Shown: positions 1 through 8,964, numbered from the stretch's first letter. The stretch: DNA of 64,000 nt from an uncultured Prevotellaceae bacterium (GCA_900319235.1 ONNR01000030.1:1-64000); one strand, 5' to 3'. Program-made: numbers and translations. Notes: generated from the sequence alone by a model not told the origin.

Positions 1-681
1 GAGCGTTGCAAACTCGATGTGTATTATCCTACCGACGTGAAGGATGCGCCCGTAGTGGTATGGTTCCATGGTGGTGGCCTCGAAGCAGGCAACAAACACA
101 TCGATGCAGAACTCGAGAACTGCGGACTTGTGGTCGTTTCGGTCAACTATCGTCTCCTCCCCAAGGCAACGATCGACCAGTGTATCGACGACGCTGCCGC
201 AGCCGTAGCTTGGACGTTCAAACATTGCACCGAGTACAATGGAAGTCCGAGCAAGATCTTCGTCTCTGGACATTCGGCAGGTGGTTACCTGACCGACATG
301 ATCGGCCTCGACAAGAAGTGGCTCGCCAAGTACGACGTTAATCCCGATTCCATCGCTGCCCTCGTTCCTTTCAGCGGACAGGTGATTACCCATTACAACG
401 TACGCAAGCAGAAGGGACTGACTCCCTTCCAACCTCTTATCGACGAGTATGCTCCACTCACTTTCTGCCGTCCTGATGCACCTCCCGTTGTCATCGTTTC
501 GGGAGACCGCGAACTCGAACTCTACGGCCGTTACGAAGAGCAGGCCTACTTCTGGCGCTTGCTCAAGATGGTGGGCCACAAGGACGTGGAACTTTACGAG
601 ATGCAGGGTTACAACCACGGCGAGATGGCTCATCCTGCCTACCACATCCTGAAGAAGACCATCAAGCGGCTTACTAAATAG
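1..681 (+). CDS. alpha/beta hydrolase (esterase/lipase-like), 5' end outside window
   Basis: The frame is open from base 1, so the true start is upstream and 226 codons are visible. A HGGG oxyanion-hole motif lies at visible residues 23-26 and the nucleophile elbow GHSAGG at 90-95, with Ser92 as nucleophile. A late Asp (VSGDREL) and His (GYNHGEM) complete a plausible catalytic triad. This is the pattern of the hormone-sensitive-lipase/BD-FAE branch of serine esterases, which hydrolyse acyl or carbohydrate esters; the substrate is not readable. No signal peptide can be judged because the N-terminus is missing. A short spacer of GGTTAAGA-type repeats separates it from the DNA polymerase gene. 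Confidence 0.85.
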   Translation, partial: ERCKLDVYYPTDVKDAPVVVWFHGGGLEAGNKHIDAELENCGLVVVSVNYRLLPKATIDQCIDDAAAAVAWTFKHCTEYNGSPSKIFVSGHSAGGYLTDMIGLDKKWLAKYDVNPDSIAALVPFSGQVITHYNVRKQKGLTPFQPLIDEYAPLTFCRPDAPPVVIVSGDRELELYGRYEEQAYFWRLLKMVGHKDVELYEMQGYNHGEMAHPAYHILKKTIKRLTK

Positions 682-682
682 A

Positions 683-720
683 AGGTTAAGAAAGGTTCGA
701 ATGGTTAAGAAAGGGTAGAG
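683..720. repeat. short direct repeats of GGTTAAGAAA type
   Basis: The spacer between the hydrolase stop and the polymerase start is built almost entirely from 9-10 bp units: GGTTAAGAAA at 684, GGTTCGAAT at 694, GGTTAAGAAA at 703 and a degenerate GGGTAGAG at 713. The same octamer family recurs at 28900-28999 and 31378-31550. Function unknown. Confidence 0.6.
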
Positions 721-2226
721 ATGTCCGAACGCACTTACATAGCAATAGACCTGAAATCGTTCTACGCATCGGTCGAATGCGTAGAACGACGGCTCAATCC
801 ACTCACGACCAATCTGATCGTAGCTGATCCAAGTCGAACCGAGAAGACCATCTGCCTTGCCGTCTCACCTTCGCTCAAGGCATACGGAATCGGAGGACGT
901 GCGCGAGTCTTCGAAGTGCTCCAAAGGCTGAAAGAAGTCAATAACGAGCGACGCAACAATTCGCCCAACCATAGACTCAATGGTATATCGACCTCCGACA
1001 TCGATCTACACAAACATCCCGATTGGGAAGTCGATTTCATCACCGCCGTCCCTCGCATGGCCTACTATATCGACTATAGCACGCGCATCTACAAGATCTA
1101 CCTAAAGTTCATTGCGCCCGAAGACATATACACATATTCCATCGACGAGGTATTTATCGACGCTACACAATACTTGAAGTCGTACAAGATGACGGCACAT
1201 GAACTAGCACGCAAGATGATTGCCACCGTGCAACAGTACACCGGAATCACCGCCACCGCGGGCATCGGCACCAACATGTATCTCTGCAAGGTGGCCATGG
1301 ACATCGTGGCCAAGCACATCCCTGCCGACAAGGATGGCGTGCGTATCGCCGAACTCGACGAGATGTCGTATCGTCGGCAGCTTTGGGACCACCGTCCGCT
1401 CACCAGTTTCTGGCGCGTAGGCAAAGGCATTGCCAAAAAACTGGAATCGTACGGCATCGACACGATGGGAAAGATTGCACGTTGTTCGCTCCGTAACGAA
1501 GATCTCCTCTACAATCTGTTTGGTGTCAATGCCGAACTGCTCATCGACCACGCATGGGGCTGGGAACCTTGCACGATGGAAGCCGTGAAGGCCTACCGGC
1601 CCGAGACAAATTCCTTGAGCCACGGGCAGGTTCTGCAGAGCGCGTACGACTGCAAGAAAACTCGCGTCGTGGTGCAGGAGATGGCCGATGCCATTGCCCT
1701 TGAACTTGTCGACAAACGGCTCGTCACCAACCAACTTGTCCTGACCATCAGTTACGACAGCGAGAGCCTTTCCGACCCCCAAATTCGTGCAAAATACCAA
1801 GGGCCCGTTACGACCGACTATTATGGACGGCAGGCGCCGAAGCATGCTCACGGGACGGCAAATCTCGAACGAATGACTTCATCTTCGCGACTGATTACCG
1901 AGGCTGTGATGTCGCTCTACGACCGCATCATCAATCCCGACCTATTGGTTCGAAGAATTAACCTCACCACTAACAACGTCGTGGAAGAATCGAAGGCACG
2001 CGAACACAATGCGCCCATTCAACTAGACCTCTTCACCGACTACGAGGAACTTGAAAGAAAGAGGAACGAAGAAAAGGCCGCGCTCGAAAAGGAACGCAAG
2101 ATGCAGGAAGCCGTACTCAGCATCAAGAAACGATTCGGCAAGAACGCCATCCTCAAGGGGCTCAATTACGAGGAAGGTGCCACTGCGAAAGAACGCAATC
2201 AACAGATTGGAGGACACAAGGCGTGA
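721..2226 (+). CDS. Y-family DNA polymerase (UmuC/DinB-like)
   Basis: A 501-residue translesion polymerase. The catalytic metal-binding residues are visible: Asp10 in IDLKSFYAS and the SIDE motif at 140-143 (Asp142, Glu143). A helix-hairpin-helix thumb region (FWRVGKGIAKKLESYGI, about 229-245) and a little-finger region follow. It is about 150 residues longer than typical DinB, nearer to UmuC and UvrX-type enzymes, and ends in a charged lysine/glutamate-rich segment. Such enzymes copy past damaged template bases with low fidelity. A YolD-like small protein, a known companion of this polymerase type in Firmicutes, is encoded at 2990, two genes downstream. I see no LexA-type operator in the short upstream spacer. 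Confidence 0.92.
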   Translation: MSERTYIAIDLKSFYASVECVERRLNPLTTNLIVADPSRTEKTICLAVSPSLKAYGIGGRARVFEVLQRLKEVNNERRNNSPNHRLNGISTSDIDLHKHPDWEVDFITAVPRMAYYIDYSTRIYKIYLKFIAPEDIYTYSIDEVFIDATQYLKSYKMTAHELARKMIATVQQYTGITATAGIGTNMYLCKVAMDIVAKHIPADKDGVRIAELDEMSYRRQLWDHRPLTSFWRVGKGIAKKLESYGIDTMGKIARCSLRNEDLLYNLFGVNAELLIDHAWGWEPCTMEAVKAYRPETNSLSHGQVLQSAYDCKKTRVVVQEMADAIALELVDKRLVTNQLVLTISYDSESLSDPQIRAKYQGPVTTDYYGRQAPKHAHGTANLERMTSSSRLITEAVMSLYDRIINPDLLVRRINLTTNNVVEESKAREHNAPIQLDLFTDYEELERKRNEEKAALEKERKMQEAVLSIKKRFGKNAILKGLNYEEGATAKERNQQIGGHKA

Positions 2227-2271
2227 ACAATTAACAATTAACAATAATAATTAATAATTAACAATTAATAA
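2227..2271. repeat. AATTAAC/TTAATTGT short repeats in spacer
   Basis: The spacer consists of overlapping AACAATTAAC and TTAATAATT units with no other content. The same TTAATTGT-type sequence fills spacers at 11562, 13661, 21892 and 30305. Confidence 0.6.
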
Positions 2272-2985
2272 TTGACGACTACGAACAATAAAGGAAAGAC
2301 CATGGTGTCGGTGCTGTTCATGCAATTCACCGTCATTTTTGCAGTGTGCCTGATAGCATCCAACATCCTCGAGACCAAGCAGATGGTTTTCGGTCCGCTT
2401 CATCTGACAGGCGGGCTGCTGATTTTCCCCATTTCCTACATCCTTAACGACGTGGTGTGCGAAGTATGGGGCTATCGACGTGCAAGTATACTTATCTGGA
2501 CAGGATTCCTGACCAACTTTGCCTTTATGATTGTGGCAAGTATTGCCGATGCCATTCCCGGTGCCTCCTATTGGGAGAACGAAGCAGGCTTTCATGCCAT
2601 CTTCGGCCTCACACCTCGTATTGCATTGGCTTCGTTCGTTTCATTCATTGCAGGCAGTTTCGTCAATGCTTACGTCATGAGCCGTATGAAGATTGCCGAC
2701 AAGGGAAAGCGATTCCCGTTGCGTGCCATCATGAGCACGGTCTGGGGCGAGGGAGCCGATTCGCTCTTCTTCTTCCCACTGGCCTTCTATGGCGTGCTGC
2801 CCAACGAAGAACTTCCGCTGATGATGCTTTCGCAACTGGTGCTGAAGACAGTATATGAGATCATCGTCCTGCCCGTCACCATCCGCGTGGTCAACTGGGT
2901 GAAGCGCTATGAAGGAGAGGATTATTACGACAACAATGTCAGCTACAATATCTTCGCAGTATTTCTTGGGAACAAAAAGGAGTAA
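2272..2985 (+). CDS. queuosine precursor transporter (YhhQ/DUF165 family)
   Basis: A 237-residue integral inner-membrane protein with about six hydrophobic segments and the family signature near the N-terminus (CLIASNILETKQ, then FPISYILNDVVCEVWGY). Family members import queuine or preQ precursors used for tRNA wobble modification. Start choice is uncertain: the long form begins with TTG at 2272, while an in-frame ATG at 2302 is preceded by an AAAGGAAAG Shine-Dalgarno-like stretch. The long form resembles the soluble N-terminal tail common in this family. It sits between the Y-family polymerase and the YolD-like gene, with 45 bp upstream and 4 bp downstream, so co-transcription is likely, although a functional link to DNA repair is not evident. 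Confidence 0.88.
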   Translation: MTTTNNKGKTMVSVLFMQFTVIFAVCLIASNILETKQMVFGPLHLTGGLLIFPISYILNDVVCEVWGYRRASILIWTGFLTNFAFMIVASIADAIPGASYWENEAGFHAIFGLTPRIALASFVSFIAGSFVNAYVMSRMKIADKGKRFPLRAIMSTVWGEGADSLFFFPLAFYGVLPNEELPLMMLSQLVLKTVYEIIVLPVTIRVVNWVKRYEGEDYYDNNVSYNIFAVFLGNKKE

Positions 2986-2989
2986 TTTC

Positions 2990-3157
2990 ATGGAAGAATA
3001 CAACGACATCATCAACCTGCCGCACCACGTTTCGAAAGTTCATCCGCAGATGAGCATGATGAACCGTGCCGCGCAGTTTGCACCCTTTGCTGCCCTGACG
3101 GGGCACAACGCTGCCATCGACGAAGCAGCCAGAATCTTTGAAGAAGAAAATCCCTGA
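2990..3157 (+). CDS. YolD-like small protein (55 aa)
   Basis: A 55-residue protein starting at ATG 2990, directly behind a clear Shine-Dalgarno sequence (AAAAAGGAG, 2974-2982) that overlaps the upstream stop region. The core 'RAAQFAPFAALTGHNAAIDEA' is the signature of YolD-like proteins, which in Firmicutes are encoded beside Y-family polymerases such as UvrX and YqjW. The neighbouring polymerase at 721-2226 fits that association, although a transporter gene intervenes. Molecular function is not established from the sequence; a polymerase-accessory role is inference. The next gene starts 4 bp downstream. Confidence 0.7.
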   Translation: MEEYNDIINLPHHVSKVHPQMSMMNRAAQFAPFAALTGHNAAIDEAARIFEEENP

Positions 3158-3161
3158 TCGC

Positions 3162-4487
3162 ATGCAAGCAAGAAATCTGACCGAAGGAAGTATCCTACGC
3201 AACATCATCACCTTCTCTTTGCCCTATCTGCTCTCCTATTTCATGCAGATACTCTATGGTATGGTTGACCTCTTCATCGTCGGCCAGTACTGTGGCGTTG
3301 CCAGCATCACGGCAGTAAGCATCGGCTCGCAGGTGATGCACATGCTCACCGTCATCATCATCGGTCTTGCGATGGGAACGACAGTGGTTGTAGGGCAAGC
3401 TATCGGTGCTCGCAACGACCGAAAGGCGGCAGCCGTAGTCGGCAACACCATCTCGCTCTTCATGATGTTCTCGCTCTTCCTCACCGTGGTACTGGTCGCT
3501 GGCGCCAAGGGTATCGTCAGCCTCATCGAAACGCCTGCAGAAGCCGTCGAAGGCACGGAGAACTACCTCTATATCTGTTTCATCGGCATCCCATTCATCG
3601 TGGCCTACAACATCATCGCAAGCATCTTCCGAGGCTTGGGGGACACGAAGAGCCCAATGTACTTCATCGCCATCGCCTGTGTTGCCAACATCGTGCTCGA
3701 CATACTCTTCATCGGCGTCCTTCACTATGATGCAGCGGGAGCTGCCTTGGCCACAACGCTTGCACAAACACTGAGCGTCATCATCTCACTCGTCATGATA
3801 CGCCGGCACCGCATCATCGCTATCCATCGTAGTGAACTACGTCCGCATCGTGCCGAGATGGGAGCCATTTTGAAGGTTGGCATCCCCGTGGCTTTGCAGG
3901 ACGGATTCATCCAGGTGGCCTTCATCGTCATCACTGTCATCGCCAACATGCGCGGACTCAACGATGCAGCAGCTGTGGGAATCGTCGAGAAGGTGATTGG
4001 TGCCCTCTTCCTTGTGCCTTCGGCCATGCTCTCGGCAGTAAGTGCCATCGGTGCGCAGAATGTGGGAGCTGGCAAGATGCATCGCGCCAAGAGTACCCTT
4101 TGGCAAGCCATGCGCATCACGGTGGCTTACGGCATCATCCTCGCCATTATCATACAGTTCACGGCAAATTGGGTCGTCGGCATCTTCACCGACGATCCGA
4201 ACGTCATCATTTCGGGTGGGCAATATTTGCGCTCCTACATCTGGGACACAGGATTGGCTGGTATTCACTTCTGTTTCAGTGGATTCTTCTGCGCATGCGG
4301 AGCCTCCACCATTTCGTTCATTCACAACTTCTGTTCCATCGTGCTGGCCCGTATTCCGTTCAGCTACCTTTTCTCAATCAATTATCCCGACACGCTCTAC
4401 CCGATGGGCATTGCCACACCTATCGGTTCCCTCGTCTCGGTCATCATCTGTGTGGGATTCTATCGATACTATTACGCGAAGCGATAG
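3162..4487 (+). CDS. MATE family multidrug/Na+ antiporter
   Basis: A 441-residue polytopic membrane protein with about twelve transmembrane segments in two homologous halves. Typical NorM/DinF-type features are visible: an N-terminal LTEGSILRNIITFSLP entry helix, GQAIGARN after helix 3, and FRGLGDTKSPM between helices 5 and 6. MATE proteins expel cationic drugs or metabolites in exchange for Na+ or H+. I chose ATG 3162, 4 bp after the YolD-like stop, over an in-frame TTG at 3138 that would overlap it. It ends the short plus-strand operon; the next gene converges 3 bp away. The substrate cannot be assigned. Confidence 0.93.
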   Translation: MQARNLTEGSILRNIITFSLPYLLSYFMQILYGMVDLFIVGQYCGVASITAVSIGSQVMHMLTVIIIGLAMGTTVVVGQAIGARNDRKAAAVVGNTISLFMMFSLFLTVVLVAGAKGIVSLIETPAEAVEGTENYLYICFIGIPFIVAYNIIASIFRGLGDTKSPMYFIAIACVANIVLDILFIGVLHYDAAGAALATTLAQTLSVIISLVMIRRHRIIAIHRSELRPHRAEMGAILKVGIPVALQDGFIQVAFIVITVIANMRGLNDAAAVGIVEKVIGALFLVPSAMLSAVSAIGAQNVGAGKMHRAKSTLWQAMRITVAYGIILAIIIQFTANWVVGIFTDDPNVIISGGQYLRSYIWDTGLAGIHFCFSGFFCACGASTISFIHNFCSIVLARIPFSYLFSINYPDTLYPMGIATPIGSLVSVIICVGFYRYYYAKR

Positions 4488-4490
4488 TTC

Positions 4491-5804
4491 CTATTTGTTG
4501 ATATTTATTCGAAGACCGATATTTATCGTAAAGTCCCAAGGTTTGTCCGTATAAGCAGAGTGTACGCCACTTCCATTGTCGAAGTGATACGATGCTCCTG
4601 GCTCAGCATAGAGGCTGACACCATTTTTCGTCTGATATTCGATACCCGCCGATGCGTTGGTGCTGAATACCGGGCGATTTTCTTTGACAGATTCTGTGTA
4701 CGATTTATGATTCACTCCATGGTCAACAACCAACTTGCCTTTCACAAGTTTCTCGATCTCACCCCCTGCTACGGCATAGATATTGACGTGGTCGTTCTGC
4801 CAGATGCTGTAACTTGCAGCAATGGGAATGCCCAGATAATGCAGTTTCTGCTCGGCTGATTGAATGGTCAAACCATAAACCACATAGATGTCGGAATTCA
4901 GATAACTATAGGTGATGCCCGACAAAAGGCTCCAACGTTCGTCCAGAACATATCGCACCGATAGGCCGAATCTGAGCGGCTTATGATGCTTCTCCTCGGG
5001 GAGTTCGACTACTTCATTTGCCTTTTCCCAATCATAATAATTTTGAGTGGAGGTGCCAACAGGATCATCCATCATTGCATATTCGCCACTTCCAGAGGTC
5101 ATATCCATCGAAAAATTACCGCCTCCTCCATAATAGGCTCCGACACCCCATCCACTTTGCCTCGAATGGGAATTACGCTTCGGTCGAGTGTTCATGGCCA
5201 GGTATTCGAGCTCATGCATCGTGGCATTTTGTACCTTGTCCGGGGTCTTAGTTTCCTCGACTGCATTCTTAGGTTCATCTTGCGCTGTCTTTGTTACCTC
5301 GTCAGTGTGCTCGTCCTTTATCTGCGCTTCTGCTTCCTTGGTTTTATCATCGACGGCCACGCTTGTGCGTTCTGCGGATTGTGATTCTTCTGCTAATAAA
5401 GGAATAATCCCAGAGTGAGCATTCTGGTGTCCTGATCTTTTCTTGACAAACGTAGTAGGTGTAACCTCAGCTATTTGTTCTTCCTGAACTGGCACTATCT
5501 TCTCGTCAGAAGATTCTGCATTGATTTCAGGTTCGACCTCAGTTTCAACGATTGTCGGTTGTGGTGGCATAATCTCCCTATTCCATTCATGAATAGCCAC
5601 CCCAGTGGCCAAAGCCAAGGCAGCGACAGCGGCACCCCTACGCCACCACTTTATCGGCACAACGGGCGCCTTCTTCGATTCGGAAGCAGGCACAACGCCA
5701 CGACGCGACATCTCTTGCTTGATGTCGTCGAGCAAACCTTCGGGCGCCTTCTTACGGAAGTCTCCCGAAAGGTCTTTCAAGTCGTTCATCCATTTGTCGT
5801 TCAT
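4491..5804 (-). CDS. anti-sigma-like membrane protein fused to outer-membrane beta-barrel domain
   Basis: A 437-residue protein whose start overlaps the sigma-factor stop by 4 bp (ATGA), so the two are translationally coupled. Residues 1-50 resemble the cytoplasmic part of a Bacteroidetes anti-sigma protein; one transmembrane helix follows (about 57-72, AAVAALALATGVA). A long acidic Thr/Glu/Lys-rich linker (about 75-215) then leads to a C-terminal region with alternating aromatic/hydrophobic strands, typical of the OMP_b-brl_2 porin-like fold. The layout suggests one polypeptide spanning inner membrane, periplasm and possibly outer membrane. Known relatives are usually annotated only as 'outer membrane beta-barrel protein'. 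That it controls the adjacent sigma factor is inferred from context. Confidence 0.75.
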   Translation of the reverse strand: MNDKWMNDLKDLSGDFRKKAPEGLLDDIKQEMSRRGVVPASESKKAPVVPIKWWRRGAAVAALALATGVAIHEWNREIMPPQPTIVETEVEPEINAESSDEKIVPVQEEQIAEVTPTTFVKKRSGHQNAHSGIIPLLAEESQSAERTSVAVDDKTKEAEAQIKDEHTDEVTKTAQDEPKNAVEETKTPDKVQNATMHELEYLAMNTRPKRNSHSRQSGWGVGAYYGGGGNFSMDMTSGSGEYAMMDDPVGTSTQNYYDWEKANEVVELPEEKHHKPLRFGLSVRYVLDERWSLLSGITYSYLNSDIYVVYGLTIQSAEQKLHYLGIPIAASYSIWQNDHVNIYAVAGGEIEKLVKGKLVVDHGVNHKSYTESVKENRPVFSTNASAGIEYQTKNGVSLYAEPGASYHFDNGSGVHSAYTDKPWDFTINIGLRININK

Positions 5805-6358
5805 ACCAACTTCGATTTATATTCATTAATAAAATGTGCCAACATATTCTTTGCCCGATGCAGCTGTGAGGCTGAACTATCGGGCTTGATGTGGAGCAGC
5901 TCTGCAATCTCCTTGTGACTCTTGCCTTCGATGACGTAGAGGTTCAAGACCGTTCGGTAGCCTTCGGGCAGTTTCCTCAGCAGTCGGACGAGCACTTCGG
6001 GCGTCAGTTCATCGGTATCGGGATCTTCTTCGGGAAGGTCGGGCAATTCGGTGTCAAGAAAGAGCGGGTCGTTCTTCTGTCGTCGCAACAACTGCAGACT
6101 CTCGTTCACCGCAATGCGCGTCATCCAGGCTTGCAGCGAACCGCTGCCACGATATTCGAACGAAGAGATCTGCGTGAAAATCTTGATGAAACTCTCCTGC
6201 AGCACATCCTTCAAGTCCTCATCATTGGTGATATACCGGTAGCAAACACCCGTCAGATAGTCGGCGTAACGGGCATACAAGACATCCATCGCCGAAGAAT
6301 CCCCTCGTCGAAACAGGTCGAGTATATGTTGCTCGTTATCTCTTCCCGGTATATTCAT
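5801..6358 (-). CDS. ECF RNA polymerase sigma factor
   Basis: A 185-residue sigma-70-family protein. Region 2 is visible near the N-terminus (AMDVLYARYADYLTGVCYRYI, then DLKDVLQESFIKIF), and region 4 in the C-terminal third (LPEGYRTVLNLYVIEGKSHK plus the helix-turn-helix EIAELLHIKPDSSASQLHRA). The length and absence of region 3 place it in the extracytoplasmic-function group. ATG 6358 is preferred to an upstream in-frame GTG at 6370. The next gene, coupled by a 4-bp overlap, encodes the membrane partner that probably sequesters it. The stimulus and regulon are unknown. Confidence 0.92.
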   Translation of the reverse strand: MNIPGRDNEQHILDLFRRGDSSAMDVLYARYADYLTGVCYRYITNDEDLKDVLQESFIKIFTQISSFEYRGSGSLQAWMTRIAVNESLQLLRRQKNDPLFLDTELPDLPEEDPDTDELTPEVLVRLLRKLPEGYRTVLNLYVIEGKSHKEIAELLHIKPDSSASQLHRAKNMLAHFINEYKSKLV

Positions 6359-6490
6359 TTTTATGTGCACCTCGACTGTCTGCCTGGTGCAAAGTCAACA
6401 GTACAATGGAATAGAAAAGCAAGTTTTCCCATTCTACCCTCTAAATGCGGAGAAAAGGAAAACCTTGCATATAAACAATAAAAAAAAAAA

Positions 6491-7447
6491 TTACCTCAAC
6501 TTCGGATACGATAGTTGTAGCGAGTTGAAGAGATTCTGCCAAATCATATAGGCGCCCATGACGATACCCGAGGTGGGATGAAGGAACGTCATAGCCACCC
6601 AGATGGCGAGGATGGTATTCTTCTGTCCAAGGCTCTGTCCTGCGCTCAATCGGTCGTCGCACGTGTCGCCGAACTTCTTGCCTACCCAAAAGTTCAAGAA
6701 GCAGAGCCCGGCAGCAAAGAAGCAATAGAAAAGCGTGGTGTAGCCATCGAGCAATCCCATGAAGATGATGCGAAGCACCTGAGCCGTATTGATCATCACG
6801 CAAAACGACCACAGATAAAACGACTTATCCTTGGCGAAACGTGCCACCCAGCGATGGGCCGACGGGGTGAATTCACGCATGAGGAACGACAAGAGCAATG
6901 GGACAATGATGACGGGGAAAACCTTGGCAAAAATCTTGCGGAAAAGTGTCCAGAACGTTAGTTCAGCACTATCCTGCGCCACAATGGGGAAAAGAGCTGG
7001 AATAAGCAACGCTGCGAAGAGCGAAGAAAGTACGGCATAAGTAGTCGCACTGGCAGCCTTGCCGCCAAGCTTGGCCGACATGACTGCCACAGCTGTTGCC
7101 GTCGGACAAAGCAGGCAAACCAGCGTACCTTCCCACAGACCATTTGTCCACGTGGGTAATCCGGCCCAAAGGAGTACTGCAATCATCGCCAAGCCGCCTC
7201 CAAACTGATAGATAAAACTGTAGATGAGCCACTTCTTTGGGAAGAGGTCGCGCGGATTGATTTTGCTGAACTCCAGAAACAGCATCATAAAAAGGAGATA
7301 GGGCAACAAAGACGTCACCCAATGAACCACTGCTTGTCGAGATACCGGTTCAACGAATAAAACGTCGGCAACAAAATAGCCTACTACGCCAAGGCTCATT
7401 GCCACGACGAGCAGCCATTTCTTGATGAATGGAATTATTTTAGGCAT
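6491..7447 (-). CDS. bile acid:sodium symporter (BASS) family transporter
   Basis: A 318-residue membrane protein with roughly ten hydrophobic helices. The segment LVCLLCPTATAVAVMSAKLGGKAASATTYAV resembles the conserved crossover helix region of BASS-type carriers. Such proteins move organic anions with Na+; the physiological substrate here is unknown. ATG 7447 is chosen over an in-frame TTG at 7468. It overlaps the preceding CPBP gene by 13 bp on the same strand, so the two are likely co-transcribed. An A-rich 130-bp spacer separates it from the sigma-factor gene. Confidence 0.8.
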   Translation of the reverse strand: MPKIIPFIKKWLLVVAMSLGVVGYFVADVLFVEPVSRQAVVHWVTSLLPYLLFMMLFLEFSKINPRDLFPKKWLIYSFIYQFGGGLAMIAVLLWAGLPTWTNGLWEGTLVCLLCPTATAVAVMSAKLGGKAASATTYAVLSSLFAALLIPALFPIVAQDSAELTFWTLFRKIFAKVFPVIIVPLLLSFLMREFTPSAHRWVARFAKDKSFYLWSFCVMINTAQVLRIIFMGLLDGYTTLFYCFFAAGLCFLNFWVGKKFGDTCDDRLSAGQSLGQKNTILAIWVAMTFLHPTSGIVMGAYMIWQNLFNSLQLSYPKLR

Positions 7448-8247
7448 AATTTTTTGATATAGTAACAAGCGAAGAGAACACCGACAACTACGGCAATGAT
7501 GGAGGCCTCAGCTCCAAAAATGCCTCCTGTCAAGAGTTCGTGGCCTTCGATATGTGGCGTAATGATAGACACACCGAAATCATTTCCCGAGACGGCAAAA
7601 CCGAATACGTTACCCTGTGTGTAATTCCATGCCCAATGGATACCGATGGGCAACCACAGCGTGCCGCTGTATTTGTAGGCAGCGCCCAGCAGCAATCCGC
7701 TCTCGAGTGCAATAGCAATCGCGCTCCACAAGGTAGCTCCGGGGTTTACTATATGCACAAAACCGAAGACCAAGGTGGAGACGATAAGGGCGAGCCACGT
7801 GTTCCAGCGCACATCAATCATTCGGAAAAGAATACCACGGAACATAACCTCCTCTCCCACCGCAATGGTCAGGAAGAAAAAGAATTGTGCAAGTTGCGTC
7901 AATCCATCAAAATCGAACGACGTGATGCGATAAACACCGACCAGCATCATGATGCCCACCACGATGATGAAATAAACCACACCCGTCAGCAAACCCTTGC
8001 AAGTCTCGGGCAATAGACGACGGATGGGCAAGTCGGTAGCCCGTTGGCCTTCGGTCAAGCCTATCCATCCGTAATAAGCACACAGGACAAGGGCAGAAAG
8101 CACGATGGAACCGATAATGATGGGGACAGGGCTCTTGAAAAATGTACCCGGCAACTGGGCGATTCCATCAAGGATTATAAAGATAAAGAGTCCTCCGATC
8201 AGACGGAGGACCCACATCCAAAGGGGTGCTTCTTTAGAGTTTATCAT
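7435..8247 (-). CDS. CPBP family intramembrane metalloprotease (CAAX/Abi)
   Basis: A 270-residue membrane protein with about eight helices and the full CPBP catalytic set: Glu132-Glu133 with Arg137 in GEEVMFRGIL, His165 in FGFVHI, and His204 in IGIHWAWN. This family includes CAAX prenyl protease homologues and bacteriocin-immunity-like proteins. ATG 8247 is used; an in-frame TTG at 8253 gives two more residues. It lies 15 bp after the glutathione peroxidase gene and overlaps the transporter behind it, so a three-gene operon driven from the 8965-8996 promoter is likely. The substrate is unknown. Confidence 0.9.
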   Translation of the reverse strand: MINSKEAPLWMWVLRLIGGLFIFIILDGIAQLPGTFFKSPVPIIIGSIVLSALVLCAYYGWIGLTEGQRATDLPIRRLLPETCKGLLTGVVYFIIVVGIMMLVGVYRITSFDFDGLTQLAQFFFFLTIAVGEEVMFRGILFRMIDVRWNTWLALIVSTLVFGFVHIVNPGATLWSAIAIALESGLLLGAAYKYSGTLWLPIGIHWAWNYTQGNVFGFAVSGNDFGVSIITPHIEGHELLTGGIFGAEASIIAVVVGVLFACYYIKKLCLK

Positions 8248-8262
8248 GAACAATCTCTTTTA

Positions 8263-8922
8263 TCACAGCAGTTTCTTGATCTGCTCCTCGACATCCTTCA
8301 TGTCGTGGGTAGGCTCGAAACGTGCAATGACATTGCCATTGCGGTCGATGAGGAACTTGGTGAAGTTCCACTTGATGTCGGAAGTCTCACGCCAACCTGG
8401 GTTCATCTTGTCGAACATTTCTTCGAGACGTGGAGTCAGCTGGTTGTCGGCATCAAAGCCCTCGAAGCCCTTCTGCTCCTTCAGATAGGTGAACAATGGA
8501 GAAGCATTCTCACCATTGACCTCAATCTTGGCGAACTGAGGGAACTTGATGTCGTAGTTGGCTGTGCAGAACTCGTGAATCTCGGCCTCGGTGCCGGGAG
8601 CCTGCTGACCAAACTGATTGCAAGGGAAGTCGAGAACGGTGAAACCCTTGGCCGAATAATCAGCATAGAGGTTCTCAAGTTCGGTGTACTGGGGAGTAAA
8701 GCCACAACGCGTAGCAGTGTTGACAACAAGCACCACGAGTCCCTTGTAGCTCTCAAGCGAAATGTCCTGACCCATCATATCCTTGACGGTGTGAGCATAA
8801 AAAGCCTCGTTCACAGCAGGAGTCTCTTCGGCAGCCTGTGCCTCCTTGTTTGCATTCTTGTTGCCACAACTGGTCATCAGACCAACGGTTGCAAGAAGAA
8901 GAATCAATGTTTTTTTCATCAT
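8263..8922 (-). CDS. glutathione peroxidase family lipoprotein
   Basis: A 219-residue thiol peroxidase. Residues 1-19 are a lipoprotein signal with lipobox LMTSC (Cys19), so the enzyme is predicted to be membrane-anchored in the periplasm. The peroxidatic residue is Cys73 in NTATRCGFTPQY; FPCNQFGQQ and WNFTKFLI supply the usual Gln and Trp. Cysteine in place of selenocysteine suggests thioredoxin-type reduction, as in most bacterial homologues. Two adjacent ATG codons (8922 and 8919) are possible starts. A perfect -33/-7 promoter lies 43 bp upstream. First gene of the operon with the CPBP protease and BASS transporter. Confidence 0.93.
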   Translation of the reverse strand: MMKKTLILLLATVGLMTSCGNKNANKEAQAAEETPAVNEAFYAHTVKDMMGQDISLESYKGLVVLVVNTATRCGFTPQYTELENLYADYSAKGFTVLDFPCNQFGQQAPGTEAEIHEFCTANYDIKFPQFAKIEVNGENASPLFTYLKEQKGFEGFDADNQLTPRLEEMFDKMNPGWRETSDIKWNFTKFLIDRNGNVIARFEPTHDMKDVEEQIKKLL

Positions 8923-8964
8923 GAAAACGGTTTATTGTTATTGAATCGGGTTAATAAAACGCGG

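Noticed and set aside
5475..5918. 147-residue plus-strand frame within the anti-sigma gene
   Set aside because: Antisense shadow of the sigma/anti-sigma pair, which overlap by ATGA in the standard way.
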